A DNA stretch of 64,000 nucleotides, taken from NCBI GenBank assembly GCA_947652115.1, contig OX393562.1, forward strand, positions 24,553,877 to 24,617,876, read 5' to 3'. The first letter of the stretch is position 1; every line of letters starts with the position of its first letter. The stretch comes from Blastomussa wellsi. Its lineage: Eukaryota; Cnidaria; Anthozoa; Scleractinia; Plerogyridae. A program made the translations under genes and the position numbers. The notes beneath the pieces are model-generated. The model had not been told where the DNA came from. It searched no databases and saw only the letters and a program-made list of their open reading frames with translations. Below, piece after piece: positions 33,930 through 46,300 of the stretch.

Positions 33930-34403
33930 GGTGACACAATACCTTCACGGGTGTCATTCAGAAAAAAAATCCTACCTAAGTTGAGCACCTTTGTTCCTCA
34001 ATGATCAATGAATGCTCTGGCCAAATTTCATTAAAATCTGTCAATTCTACATACCCTATGAATTTGTTTAAAGAGGTGGCATCCTCGCCAAAAACATAAG
34101 TGCGTTTTCACCATTCAAAGATTTGTAAATACGTCTGACCTTTACTGAGATATCCGTCTACCGAATGTGCTGCCAGCCAATCAGATGACATTCACAGCGA
34201 GCGAAATGATTTTCGTCATGGCAGGCACGTTCTTCTCGTTCACTTGTCTTTAACGCATGATAACGTATTCAAAGACATGTTTATTTGGTTTAGGTTAGAA
34301 AGCAATGCCTTTGAATTGATTTGCGAGAACTGATTTTGCAAAATCTTCCTTTAGCATTAATTTTTTTTTGCCAAAAGTATCCCTCTTAAGGTATTGTTTA
34401 ACC
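33930..34403. mobile_element. TTAA-flanked MITE, complete copy
   Basis: The left end GGTGACACAATACCTT and the right end, reverse complement GGTTAAACAATACCTTAA, form terminal inverted repeats. TTAA flanks both sides (33926-33929 and 34404-34407). It has no coding capacity. The family is distinct from the TTAA element at 18243. Confidence 0.75.
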
Positions 34404-34407
34404 TTAA

Positions 34408-36788
34408 ATTTAGTTTGCTATTAGCTCTTTGTTGTTTGCCTACTCTTTCAAACTATTATTTTCAGGTTTCCTTCTATTTAAAAATGATTTCTGAATGACC
34501 GTCTTATAATGACAAAAAAATGACTGAGCAAAATATCCTGACATACTTCCTTGAAAAAAAACAATGACATGTACATTTTCATGTAAAAATATCATCATCA
34601 AAATGAATAACAAATTTAAAAATTAAAACCCGATTTTAGGAGTTGTACTACAAATTAAATATGCACAAATCTATTCTCAATCATATTATTCCAAGACATG
34701 TAACAAGAGTCACATGTAGACATACAGAACACGTATATGCACTTGTATGCGCAACACGTTGTAATAAAAGTATTATGGAATACTTAACTGTTATTAAAGG
34801 AACAAAAGGAAAATTCGTAAGATGACACTAAACAATATTACACGATGCAGTCATTTCATTCTTAGATCGCACAATGATTTCGACTCTATACTAAAATGTC
34901 CATATTATTGAGATATATTACAAGCTTTAACAAGCCAAGACACTTACTCAATATAATCAAAACCCACAAAAACGTCAACAGTACTTAAAGAACACATTCG
35001 CACTTTCAAAGTTGCTTATTTCCTGCAGAGAATTCCTTCATGAAAAGTCTGTTATCAGAATAGACGCTTCTAAGACGAAACTTAGTAACAGATAAGGTTT
35101 TATCTGTTTTCCTAGCAGTACAGCCAATATAGAAAATTAAAAAGGAACACCAGTCAATATTATTTACACCAATTAAAACCCGAACTAAGCGATCAGGCCT
35201 TAAATCGGTTACAAATAATGCAACCTCATGATCAAGCCGAGTTACGTTCGCCACAATTTTTTAAACCTGACTTTCGCAATCGCAAAATGGTCTCATTCTT
35301 AGAATAATACCAATGTTACAGACAGGCCATTCTTTAAATGGTGTGACTGAAGACTTTTGTACGCGTCTAAACTTGTTGCATCCGTTCGCTAAGTTGTAAA
35401 CTACTTGGGTTACGGAAACTTGCAGTCCTTCGTGAAGGAAATCACGACGAAACCACTTGTAAACATAAACTAAATTCCCGGTAAAATTTTTTCAGGCAGC
35501 TGGAAAACATAGCCCTATACGAATAATTTTCATGTTTTTGCTGCTTTGTCTTTTATTTATGGTGAGAAGCCCAACAATCTGTTATTACCTGGACCAACTC
35601 GAAACTTTGAAACGGGACAGTTTTGAGTGGACGTCGAAACAACACAATTTATGCAATGCAGAATAAGAGCAACTACGTTTAAACTCAAGAAATTTCTTTA
35701 AGAGCAAACGAAACACCCACCTTTCCTTTCCCATTTACCGGTAGCTCATATTGCGAAATGCCCAACGAAGTTTCAAGTGCTTTACACTACTCTTCGAAGG
35801 TTCAATAACCGGAGTTTTCAGACGCCATTTTCTGTATCATCCCAACGACCATATCACTTACATAACACGTGACATGAATCAAGCAAAGTAATTGGTCAAC
35901 AGATTCGTGACCTGACAATGTGCTATTGACCTCCGTTTTGTTTCTTTTGCCGCGAAATTTTCATCAGCGAAGAACAATGTAGATCAATATATGTTAGCAA
36001 ACAAAAATCGGCTTAATTGATAGCCGCACCAGAGCTAACACGCACGATTTTGATTTACATTTGCCATCGTCGGATACGTCACAATTTCAAGTGCATTCAT
36101 TTCATATTTTGGATTTTTAGGCCGAACATTCTTGAATGTCATGCCTCGCTTCCGGCGGATGTCATTCAACCACAAAACAATCAAAAATGTAAGTACTGAC
36201 AAGAACACGTTTTTGTTTGTGTGGTTAGAATGAGATTGAAACAACAGCACTGATTCGGAAAGATTAACAAGGAAAACTGATCACAATAGAATGATAAGGC
36301 CGTTTTAGTACACGACAGCAAAAATATTGGCCTGGACTCGCAAAAAAAAAAATGGTCCTTGACTGATGAGTTTAGTAAAGAAACAGTCCAGTTTTAGCGG
36401 AGCCACAGGAGCCTATGGCCCCAAAAACTCATCGGGTGCGGACCATATTTGACCATATGCTGACGGATCTGGACAATTTTTGCTCTCGTGCGGAAAAAGA
36501 GGATCACATGCCTAGTTGTTCAGTTTACTACTTCCTTTCAAATCTAGAGAAAAAACGCAGACCATATCTTCATTGTTTTACGACATTTCATGGCTTTTTC
36601 ATTGTACTGAAGCGGTGATTACGTTTCTTTAATTTAAAAAATTAACGATTTGTTTAGATCAAATGCTATATGACATTACCAGCAATACAGTGGCAAAGAA
36701 AACTTAATTTTCCCAATTTTTATTATACATGCTTTTAGTAATGATCGCCGTGAAATGAAATACTGTGATACAGCTCAGTAATACAGTG
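34408..36788. other. intergenic, mostly unrecognised
   Basis: AT-rich, no convincing gene. TAGCGGAGCCACAGGAGCC at 36395 resembles the start of the GAGCTCC repeat family and may be a third fragment. Confidence 0.4.
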
Positions 36789-36840
36789 CACGCCACTACA
36801 GATTTTACATTTTTTGTGCCCGTCATTAGCGAAATATTTG

Positions 36841-37187
36841 TAGAGAAATTCTTTCCATTGGCGACTGAAAACGAATAAGCAGTCAGGCGAAAGCAAGCAC
36901 TATTCCTTGCCACTTGAAACGTTGAATATTCGACGAAGGCAGTCTTTCCTTCCCAGTCTTCTAATTCCACTCAAAGCTCGTGCTTGCCTCCTACAGTGAT
37001 GTGATGTATGTAAGAAAGGCCAAACCAAAACCCTTCTCCTATGTCACCATAGGAGAAACGGTATTCCACTGTGCCGTCCTTCCGGCTTTGAACACCAGCC
37101 ACCCGCTACCGTCAGTCGTCATGTCGCAGTAAGCAGGAGGAAGTTCGTCTCCATTCTCAGGGTGACATTTGTATACACGCCACTTTT
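36841..37187 (-). pseudogene. fibrinogen-related domain (FReD) pseudogene fragment
   Basis: Minus-strand frames read CHPENGDELPPAYCDMTTDG and SGWLVFK, then after a one-base shift near 37085 KDGTVEYRF, GEGFWFGLSYIHHITVGGK, a TGA at 36971-36973, and VELEDWEGKTAFVEYSTFQV. This order (YCDM-x-TDG-x-GW, G-x-FW-x-GL-x-x-IH-x-(I/L)T, (V/L)ELEDWEG-x-x-A-x-x-EYS-x-F) is the fibrinogen C-terminal domain of ficolins, angiopoietins and tenascins. The calcium site and C-terminus are not recognisable. One frameshift and one nonsense codon show it is not functional. Confidence 0.78.
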
Positions 37188-37325
37188 AATTCTCTGTAGC
37201 TATGCTGAAACCACTCTCGATAAGATTTTGCTTGTGTCATTTCCCGTTCGTCTCCGAAAATCAGGTCACTGAATCGCGTAACTCCCATCTCCCTCCCCAT
37301 AGAAGTACGGGAAACTTTCTTGCAG

Positions 37326-37463
37326 GGGGAGGGGAATGAACCATTTGCCCAAAAATTCTCCCAAGTTGCCTAGCCCAAATTTCTTTTGCCGCCCAAAAAA
37401 TCTTAGTTGCCCAAAATTTGGAGGGGGGAGTCCCCCACTAATCCCCCGGTCCGTACGCCTATG
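37326..37463 (-). repeat. GGGCAA-type interspersed repeat, copy 1
   Basis: In reverse complement it reads GGCGTACGG at one end and repeated TTTTGGGC, GGCAACTTGGGAG and GGGCAAATGGTTCA blocks. The same series occurs on the plus strand at 44651-44824. Confidence 0.65.
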
Positions 37464-39799
37464 CCCCTCCATTTACAGTCCCCATCACCAAGAAGGGCTC
37501 TATGTAACAAGATTGCTTTGGCCAACGTGTTGAAATATAACAAGAAATATGATAAGCAATTGATACTCGGTAGCTTGAGATATATAGGTACGGTAGAGCA
37601 TCGCTCTACAAGTATCACTCTACCAATACCTCATGCCCAGTCGATACTCGAGAGCTTTAGTGATAGACATACCAACTGAATACCTTGGAGGTCTCCGCAA
37701 CATATTTTTTCCAGCCCTTTTGTTTTCCGAATACAAACAATCATATTTTCTCGATGTATTTAATTAGCACACATCCAAAAATCCAGTTTCCATCGACACT
37801 GCCTGGCGTTTCGATTCTAATAATTTTTTGTTCAGAAATCCAAAACTAATGATCGCGGGACATTAAATCATTTCTTTATTCCACTTTTCTTTCATCAAGT
37901 TAAGTAAGACAGTAGTAAGCAAAAGTAATCTTTGGTGTGATTCTTTGATATGGTACCTGAAGGGCTGTGATTAGAATGGATACCTCAAAATATGGTGGGA
38001 CACTTTGTGTATCACAGTATCAGCTAAGATTGGAGTGTGTAAACTGAAAATAAATGAGCTATCCGTTCAACTATTAGCAAAACACTTTTTTCAGGGCTTT
38101 TGACCCGTTTGAGCTTTTCTTAGTTTCTCCGTTTTAGGATCTGACCTTATTGTTAATATGGTCAGGGCTTGAGAATTTCTAAGAACACACCTATCCGATC
38201 TCATATTGCAGCTGCAAACTTGGACAGAACTGTTGAGACGCTAAACTAAATTCCCAGCAAATAGCTCATTTTCAATGTTGTAACCTCCAATTCTGTAAAC
38301 GTTATTTACAAGTAAGATATAAGGAATCAATTGCAGCATGTATAGAACAGCCTGAACTTGGCAGCTGGCTATCAATCAAAATAACAAACTACTCATTATA
38401 TCTTCTAAGTAAGGGCGATATAGCGCTTTTGTTAAACAAATCTTTCACCCCTGCAGCAGGCAAGTCGGTTCATCGCGTATATACCGTTGTCGCGGGTTTT
38501 TCACGTATCTGTATTTTTCCTTACAAGTCAATAAATCGGGTCCGTTGCGTGCCTCAATCCTGTGCAGCAGCCAGTACCCTATTTACCAGTGAAGAGTTGT
38601 TTTTGTTTGACTAATGCGGGGAATAGGGGAAACGAAAATTAAAAAGCTTTCCGCGGCATGCCCGGCGGTCGCTCGCATTTTCGGTTGTTCTGCGCGCTTG
38701 GAAAGGAATTGACTACTACGGTTATTTTGATCGACCTTGAACTCCCAAACATGCATTCCCCTTAAGATAATCGAGACGAAAATACTTCCAGATTTTGGCC
38801 GGATAACGGAACTTCTTCATTGACAATTTACGTTTTACTATACATACAATTATGTCGCAAATATGTGACTGAAGTTTTCACACGTTGAGATCAGTTTATA
38901 TACTGACTCACATTGATTCACAACACATTATATTTCGAATAGATACACAGTGTACACGACCTTTTTTGTGCTTCCCCCTATAGCGCGAACGTTTAGAAAC
39001 CGTACAAGAAAATCAGATAGCAGCAGATACCGACAGTGCAGAAATCGATAGAAAAGACTGTCGAAAATCCCGCTTAGACCTGGCCGGAAAGACACCGCGC
39101 CGCACCACGCCATTGCATGTCACTCATTTTTGTTTTTTGATAGACGACTGGTACGGTTATAACAGTTCCTGAGCGCTTATCATTTGCAAGAAAAAAAGGT
39201 TATTCCGGTGGAATTTTTCGGGAAAAAGGTAATACCTTCCGAGGTATTACTTGTTCCGGGTTGAAGAAATGCAGCGCGCTGATTGGATGATAGCTTGGTG
39301 TGGATCCGTGACAAGTTGTGAGTTTGGTGAACTTTGTTGCTCAAAGTAGCCCTGCGCTCTACTTTTCGCAACAACTTTCTTCAACCCGCAACAAATGTTT
39401 TTGTTGCGCGAGAAGTTGATCACACAAGGTGAAAAACGCGAAACATCGACCCAAAAACTTGCAACGAAACAATGTTGCACGATAAGTTCAGGGTTTTTGT
39501 ATCTCGTACTTATATCGCCGCCTTTTAGGCAACATGTTTATTGCGTTCCAGGACCCCGCTGGAACTCAGGACAAAATAGTCAGGGCTCAATCCGATCCAT
39601 TTCTTTGTTGAAGAATAGTGCAGCTCCATTTGTCTAAAAAATTGCCAGGAAAATTCCGTTCAAAAGGTAAGCGCTTCCTGTCTTCCGACCAGCTTCTTTC
39701 TTTTCCAGTTGGCACAGCGCGAGCGAAAAACGCGTGAAAGTCGCCTGACATGAGCATAAGGGGACACGGGAAGCAAATCAAACCGATTGGGAGTGGATT
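37464..39799. other. intergenic, mostly unrecognised
   Basis: No gene found. The part at 39245-39545 contains repeated GTTGC/GCAACA words and looks like an old foldback repeat; its boundaries are unclear. Confidence 0.35.
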
Positions 39800-39930
39800 T
39801 CAGCAGCTAAGATTCCGGATTGCAATTGGAGGCGGGATTCTCGATTCCAAGAGCTGTTTTCCGGATTCCAAAGCCCAGGATTCTGGATTTCACAGGCAAA
39901 AATGTGTTGGATTCCGGAATCTGGATTACC
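39800..39930. repeat. degenerate GGATTC-motif tandem repeat
   Basis: Variants of ATTCCGGATT and GGATTCC recur about every 20-30 bp. It is low-complexity and non-coding. Confidence 0.5.
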
Positions 39931-40313
39931 TTGCACGACGCGAGATCTTTCTCACGTCAGAAGATCTCAAAAATAGGTTTTATTCTAATGTAATAACTAG
40001 GTCTGAAGTTTTTACTTTGTCTGACTTTGATCTTAGGTCCTTAAAATCGAACATTATGTTAGCCTAATACAACAAAATTATATTTTATTCTTGCAGCATA
40101 CGTTACAATTCCCTCGATAAACTAGAATTTTTCAACACATTTAAGAAGGATTATATACCCTCCTCCCATTAACAAGCAACTTTCTAAGCGAACGAAAATA
40201 ATGAGTGAAATTTAGAATAAGCAATCATTAAGGAGTGAAATGGGAATATATGATCAAATTCCAAGGCTTAAATAGACTTTCAAATATTCTTGTTCTTCGG
40301 CCATTTCAACTTC

Positions 40314-40416
40314 AGAAGGAAAAGAAAACAAACAGCGGTTACAAACATTATCAATAGACAACGCATGGTCTACTAAACTTTATATTTGTAACCGCCGTTT
40401 GTTTTCTTTTCCTTCT
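40314..40416. repeat. foldback repeat
   Basis: AGAAGGAAAAGAAAACAAAC... is mirrored by ...GTTTGTTTTCTTTTCCTTCT with arms of about 32 bp and one or two mismatches. Confidence 0.65.
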
Positions 40417-40462
40417 AAATAGACCTTGGCCTATATGTGAAACTAAACAAATTGAAGACGAA

Positions 40463-40516
40463 TCACATTATTATCATTATCATTATTATTATTATCAGCA
40501 TTATCATTATATCATT
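40463..40516. repeat. ATT/ATC microsatellite
   Basis: Alternating ATTATC and ATT units over about 50 bp. Confidence 0.7.
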
Positions 40517-41886
40517 TTTTTTTTCAAATTTGTCAATTACAATCCTCCTCAATCTTCCCCATTCCCGAAGCCATCCTTTATTCTTCCTAGTTTATTGGTG
40601 CATCTTAGGTGTTTTTGCTGCCGGAGCATTAGCGTAGGCAGCACATATTCTTGACAGGATTCGAGAGGTTTGGTACGTTCGATGGTTCGGATCGAGAAAC
40701 AGCCTATCAGCAAGCCCCTTTAAAATACTAGCCATCAGCCAATCAGCAGTTCCCTTATAATCGATGAAACTCACATGTTCTTCCGTTTTCCCTCTCGTGT
40801 TTCACAAGAAAGCGAAAGCGATCGATCTATTCAGGTGAGTTTTGCAGCTTTGATCGCATTCGTCGATCTCTTTTGATTACTTCTATTCGAGCTTATGATT
40901 CTTCTATTTGAGGAAGCATTCGTCAAGGTCATGAAGCCTTCAGAGAGCATTCAAGAAGTGCATTTATGTCACTTTCAGCTTTTATTTTCAATCGATCGGA
41001 TTCGGCCGATTCTTGGACGCAAACAAATATCGATGGAGATCGCATGTATTTACATGCTCCAACTAATGAAATGGTACCTGATGCGGACACTCTTTCAATA
41101 AGCGAGTTGCCAAAGGTGGCAACCTCATAAACCAATGTTTAGTACTGTTTAAACTACAGTAAATTTTAACAGCGGCGTATTGATCACTCATTTTGTGGCG
41201 AAAGGCCATTTTGCTCACTGAGAGAGGTTTTCGGATAGATCAAATGCAGTGTTTGTTCTCAATGGTTATGTGATGTTCGTTATAAAAAATCAGATTCCTT
41301 TTATCTAATTGATTCACAAGCAAGAAATTGCCTGGGAATGCCCGATGAAAATGGTACTGCTATTGGCATGTTTTAAAGGTTACTGAACAAGATGAATTTA
41401 AAAATCATCTTGAAACTTTAGCGTGTTGAATAAATGTAAGCTTAGTTGAGATTACATCTGTTCATGTTTTTATAGTTATTGGTTTCTCGTATTTTGTTAA
41501 AATTAGCTCAAAAATTGAACCACAAACAGCCAAGTAACCAAGCTTTTGGAAGTAGACAGAAGTTTAGGCACAACGGCCTGTATTCCAGAACGGGAACCGG
41601 AAATGGTATACGGCTTAACAAAACTTTTGACAATAGCGATCTTTCATGTTTCAAATCTTTTGATACAAATGCACATACTGCTTATTGCTTAACCTTACCA
41701 GACTAGAGAGGCAGCACTCAACTTCTCCTTGAGAACTACTAGTTCTACCTTATTAAACTACTATTTCAAGGTTTCCTTTGATTTGAAGGCAATTTTATAC
41801 ATTGCCAAAGTTGACTTTATTCATGGTCACGGAGAAGAAAGAGAAATGTACAGGAGAAATACTTAGAGATAGAGAAGGGACTTGGG

Positions 41887-42577
41887 AATCCGTGGCACTT
41901 TCCGCCATTTTATTTTACGTTTGGTTAGATTCGTCCGTAAAACATATACTTTCATTTTTTAGTTGCTTCTTTTTCAATAGAATGATTAAATCTTAATAAT
42001 TTTTTCGTGTGTTTATGCTTATTCTGTATTTACCTCTTTATTTCTTTTTCTTTTTGCCCTTTTTCGTTTTTCTTTTTTCGTTTTCCGTTTTTTGCTTTTG
42101 TTTTTTTCTTTTTCCGTTTTTCGTTTTTACCGTTTTCCATTTTCTTTTTTCCATCTTGGCAATAAACAATTCGTTTTTATGTTTAAATTTTCTTTTTCCT
42201 TTTTATCTCTTTTGCTGATTTCTTTTTTCGTCTTCTTCATTTTGCCAGGAAGTAGTTAATTATGGGAACCAACGGGGCCCCAAGGGGTAGTAGGATATGT
42301 AGTTCATTGGTGAACACAAATGTAGGTGCTATTTTCCAATGGATTTGGTTGAAGAAGGTGAAATTCGGTGTCTTCTATGCGCAGAAATAACGCAAGGGGA
42401 TATCGGTATCTGGTTACATATACGTTTCCGTACTGAGAAAAGGGGTTTGAGCGATAAGAATGTTCGTGAATACTGAAGTGTGCGAGGAATACACAAGCCC
42501 AAGGCTAACGAGTTGGCCAACCGTAGTTCTACAATGATTATCTGAGGTACGTTGCACTTTGATTTTCTGCCTAAATT
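41887..42577 (+). repeat. left arm of a long inverted duplication
   Basis: From GAATCCGTGGCACTTTCC through a T-rich polypyrimidine tract (about 42040-42235) to TTGATTTTCTGCC, this arm is matched in reverse complement by 43403-43911. Matching landmarks include GGTTAGATTCGTCCGTAAAA, GTGTGTTTATGCTTATTCTG, GGTTACATATACGTTTCCGT and GAGGAATACACAA. Small indels make the arms unequal in length. Confidence 0.8.
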
Positions 42578-42607
42578 TAAAAATTATCCTCGGAAATCGC
42601 GTGGAAT

Positions 42608-43150
42608 ATGATGATGATAATAATAATGAATTTGTATAGCGCTAAAACTATAAAAGAATATTCAAAAGCGCTTAACATTAAGTTAAAATTAATGAATAAA
42701 TAATGAGTAAAAAATTTAAAAATCCCTAAAAGCTATAATAATACAATGATATGTATGCTATGATAAAATCAAAAATGAGATTCGAAAATTCCAAACTAAA
42801 TTAAAATTAAACATTCGGACTATTCCAACAAATCAAAAGCTTTCTTAAAAAGAAATGTTTTAAGTTCCTTTTTGAAAATGGCGAGGCTGCTACTTGTTCT
42901 AATAGTTAATGGCAGCGAGTTCCATAAAACAGGTGCAGCATGAGCAAAGGCCCGATCCCCAAGTGTAGAGCAGTTGGTTTTTGGAACGAGCAGAAGATAT
43001 TGTGCCGACGAGCGAAGAGAATAATTAACAGATGGCTTCAGGGATAAAAGATCTTTAATGTAGGATGGACTTTGGTTGTGTAGTGACTTGTAAACAAACA
43101 GGAGCAATTTGAATTGAACTCTAAACGTTACTGGAAGCCAATGGAAGCCA
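42608..43150 (-). pseudogene. 5'-truncated LINE 3' end (L2/CR1/Jockey-like)
   Basis: The minus strand encodes FHWLPVTFRVQFKLLLFVYK, SYIKDLLSL, YSLRSSAQYLLLVPK, GDRAFAHAAPVLWNSLPL and a FKKELKTFLF end with a proper stop at about 42820. This is the C-terminal tail of LINE reverse transcriptases. Its 3' UTR has TAAGCGCTTTTGAA and TAGCGCTATACAAATT and ends in an ATT/ATC microsatellite. The 5' part is missing. Confidence 0.8.
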
Positions 43151-43378
43151 CAGAGTACGACGAGTACGCCTGGTACGACGATAGACGACAGAGTACGATA
43201 TCGAGTACGAGTACGACTCTTGAATTTCAATCCAGTTACATTCCCAGAGCCCTCTCCCCTCCCTGTCTCTGAGCAGGTAAAGTGGAGACTATCTGTAGGA
43301 GATTGGTGTGTGATGTGAGATGTGATAAACATAAGCACGAGCACTTGGTTTGAAAAGTCGTACTTGTACTCGTACTCC
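43151..43378. repeat. GAGTACGA-rich foldback
   Basis: GAGTACGA units are repeated at 43151-43217, and AGTCGTACTTGTACTCGTAC at 43356-43378 is the inverted match of GAGTACGAGTACGACT. The element abuts the truncated 5' end of the LINE fragment. Confidence 0.55.
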
Positions 43379-43402
43379 GGTCTGAAGGTCCCTAATTAGT
43401 CA

Positions 43403-43911
43403 AATAGGCAGAAAATTGACGTGTTACGTACATCAGATACACATTGTAGAACTATGCTTGCCAACTCGTGAGCCCTGGGTTTGTGTATTCCTCGCAAACT
43501 GCGGCATTCCCGAACAGTTCCTTTCACTCAGTTCCTTTGCTAATCACAGTACGGAAACGTATATGTAACCACATAGTAATGATTTCCCCATGCGCTTGTG
43601 GCCCCGTAGGTTCTCATAAGTAACTAGTTGCTGGCAAAACGAAGAAGATAAAAAAAAATGAAAAAAATGGAAAAATGGAAAGAAAAAAATAGAAAAAAGG
43701 AATAAAGTAAAAGAAATAAAGATGTAATAGACAAAAGAAAACCAGGAAATTAAAAAAAGAGACAAATACAGAATAAGCATAAACACACGAAAAAATATTA
43801 TGATTTTAATCATTCTCTTGAAAAAGAAGCAACTGAAAAATGAAAGGATATTCTGTTTTACGGACGAATCTAACCAAACGAAAAATAAAATGGTGGAAAG
43901 TGCCACGGATT
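43403..43911 (-). repeat. right arm of a long inverted duplication
   Basis: Reverse-complement partner of 41887-42577. Its purine-rich stretch (43645-43760) mirrors the polypyrimidine tract. The LINE tail and the GAGTACGA foldback lie between the arms. Confidence 0.8.
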
Positions 43912-44538
43912 CTCTAACTTGTGTGTTTTATGTTTTCGCTGTTGCGACTCTGACTCGCCCCCCGGTGAATGATGGGAGGGAAGGAGACGACTGGGGACGA
44001 GTCAGGCTGTATCCTTGGGTCAGCAAAAAATAACATTGACCTACAGGAGGTCATCTTCGGATGTTGCGTAACGAACACGTACGACGATTATACGATGAAA
44101 CCGGATGTAAGTAATTTTAATCATTAACCAGAATATTCTGTCCATTCTCGTTTGCTGCGTGAAAATGGCGGTAAAGTTATATTTCCCTATTTCGGAAAAT
44201 TATGGCTATGTCGCCGGGTTCAGCCAGTTGTAAACAAGAAGAATTTCTGCAGGCCGATGTGCATGTAGGTAGAGCCGCCACAAAACTGAGGAACAGTGAA
44301 AAAGTTGCAACTGCAAAAAATGAATAACTACTATGGTATTTTGCCAACTCAATGATAATCTTGTATTTAAGCTGGAAATTGTCTGAATGAAAATTTAACA
44401 CGACCAGTGCCGAAGAAAATTTACGCACGTTCAGCGAGCCGAAAAATTCCTGTTGCATGGAGAAAAAACATCATGCACACACATGCACCGAGAAAAATGC
44501 CCTGTGCACGAAAGGGTTGTACCGCCTGTACCAAATCA

Positions 44539-44554
44539 CCCCCCCCCCCCCCCC
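44539..44554 (+). repeat. C16 homopolymer
   Basis: A run of 16 cytosines in an AT-rich background; length is likely to vary and sequencing may be imprecise. Confidence 0.8.
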
Positions 44555-44650
44555 ACCTTAGAAGTCAAACGGTTCCACCCCTTAGTTGTTTCGTAATTCT
44601 CGCGGTGTACCTCCCATAGGACCATGTACGAGGCACTTGACATACCCTGG

Positions 44651-44824
44651 AGCAAAGGTGTAAGGCCAGGGGGCTGCAGCCCCCCCCCCCCCCCTCTCAA
44701 TTTGGGGGAAATCAGATTTTTTGGGCAGCGAGGGAAAATTTGGGCAAGGCAACTTGGAAGATTTTTTTGGGCAAATGGTTCACTCCGCTGGCAAAAAATT
44801 GAAGAAACTGTCCGTACGCCAATG
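44651..44824 (+). repeat. GGGCAA-type interspersed repeat, copy 2
   Basis: It contains a C15 run, then TTTTTTGGGCAGCGAGGG, GGGCAAGGCAACTTGGA and GGGCAAATGGTTCA, ending GTCCGTACGCC. The GTACG-containing ends of the two copies are inverted relative to each other, which suggests a MITE-type element. Confidence 0.65.
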
Positions 44825-45169
44825 TCCTGAGGTGGAGGTAGATAGTTTAAAGTTTCAACACAGGTAGCCCAAGCTCGATATATGAGCAGCTCTTTATATC
44901 TTGACCTTTGTATTGTACTCGAGCGATTTGCATATTTATAAGTATTTGTATGGGGAAAATAACGATTGTTTCTGTAACCTATGAAAATGTAACAATTTAA
45001 ATAAAAATCGTCTTACCTTACTCAATAGACTGCAAAAACCGTGTACGAAGATCCTGCTTGATTGAACGTTGGATCTCGCAGGAGATCTAATCAGCCAAAC
45101 TTGAAAAATTAAGAAACGATGATAAGTCAAAGACTGCTGCAAGGCTGAAACAACGTGATATATTTTGAA

Positions 45170-46300
45170 CAATATTTCGGCTGGCCAGACCAGCCTTCTT
45201 CAGGTTTAGATGTTACTAATTTTTTGACATGAAATTTCAATATATTATGGAGATGTCGCAATACGTATTTCGAAACTTATAGGCGTGGCGGAATTACGTA
45301 TACAAGATGATTCCAGAGAAAGATAGAAATTTCTATATAAAATAAAAATGAAAATAGACTGAGAGCTACAAAGCAAACATGAATTATAAGTTGATATAAA
45401 TAAAACATTTCTTCGTTAGCTACAAGTTTTAAGATTCATCGCGTCTATTCAGTCCATGGGGCTCCAATGTGCCCGCTAAATCTATTAAAAAGGACTCTCT
45501 GGCTTTTCTGATTGAGTCACGTGAGGAGTGAATTAGTTCAAGTGGGATTAGTTGCATGTCCGTGTGACAGTGGTTAGGATGAGAAAGAAAATGTTCGGCA
45601 ACAGTAGTGGGTTTGGATTTAATGTTAGTTTTGTCGACTGAGCGTCTGTGTTCGTTGAATCTGTCTTTGAGACGTCGCTTAGTTTCACCTATGTATTGTA
45701 AATGACAGCGGTTACACTGAATCATGTAGATTAAATTTTTGGTGTTACAGGTTATGTGTGATTTGATGTTACGGATTTCGCCAGTGGAAAAGAAAGTGTA
45801 GTGTTTAAGACCGTTAGTAATGTAAGGACAAGTAGCACAATCTTGTCCACAGCGGAAGGAGCCCGGTGGTAAAGGAGTGCTATTAGTAGCGGCTGCCGTG
45901 ATAGTGGGTAGTTTAGCTTTAACTAAAATGTCGCGAAGGTTAGAAGTGCGTCTGAAGCGACGATAGGAGGGTGTTTGAAAACTTCTCTGCAGCGGTCGGA
46001 GGAACGTAAAATGTTAAAATGTTTACGTAGAATACTATTAATGTGAGGAAGTGCTGGGTTATAAGTGACAACAAAAGGTAAGTGGTTGACGGAATCGTGA
46101 CGGTTAGTTTGTAAAGCGTCAGTGCGAGAGATATTAGCAGCTCGTTTGAACTGCGAGTCAAGAAAAGTGTTATCATAACCTCGTGCGTAGAGGTATGTTC
46201 TTAATTCATTAAGGCGAAGATTAAATTTAACGTCAGTAGAACAAATACGGCGGATGCGAAGAGCTAAACTGAATGGAATAGCCCTTTTTAGTATGTTGAG
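45170..46300 (-). mobile_element. Penelope-like retroelement, C-terminal part, frameshifted
   Basis: The minus strand encodes the end of a reverse transcriptase (FSLALRIRRICSTD, ELRTYLYARGY), a linker with TSNLRDILVKAKL and C-x4-C-x2-CPYI, and a GIY-YIG endonuclease (NLIYMIQCNRCHLQYIGETK then RLKDRF-x-EHR). That order is diagnostic for Penelope-like elements. The reading frame shifts by one base near 45965, so this copy is defective. The 3' flank has the CTGAAGAAGGCTGGTCTGGC type of terminal sequence. The upstream part runs into the assembly gap. Confidence 0.85.

Noticed and set aside
42009..42240. Hydrophobic plus-strand ORF rich in Phe
   Set aside because: It is the translation of a polypyrimidine tract repeated in inverted form at 43.6-43.8 kb, not a membrane protein.
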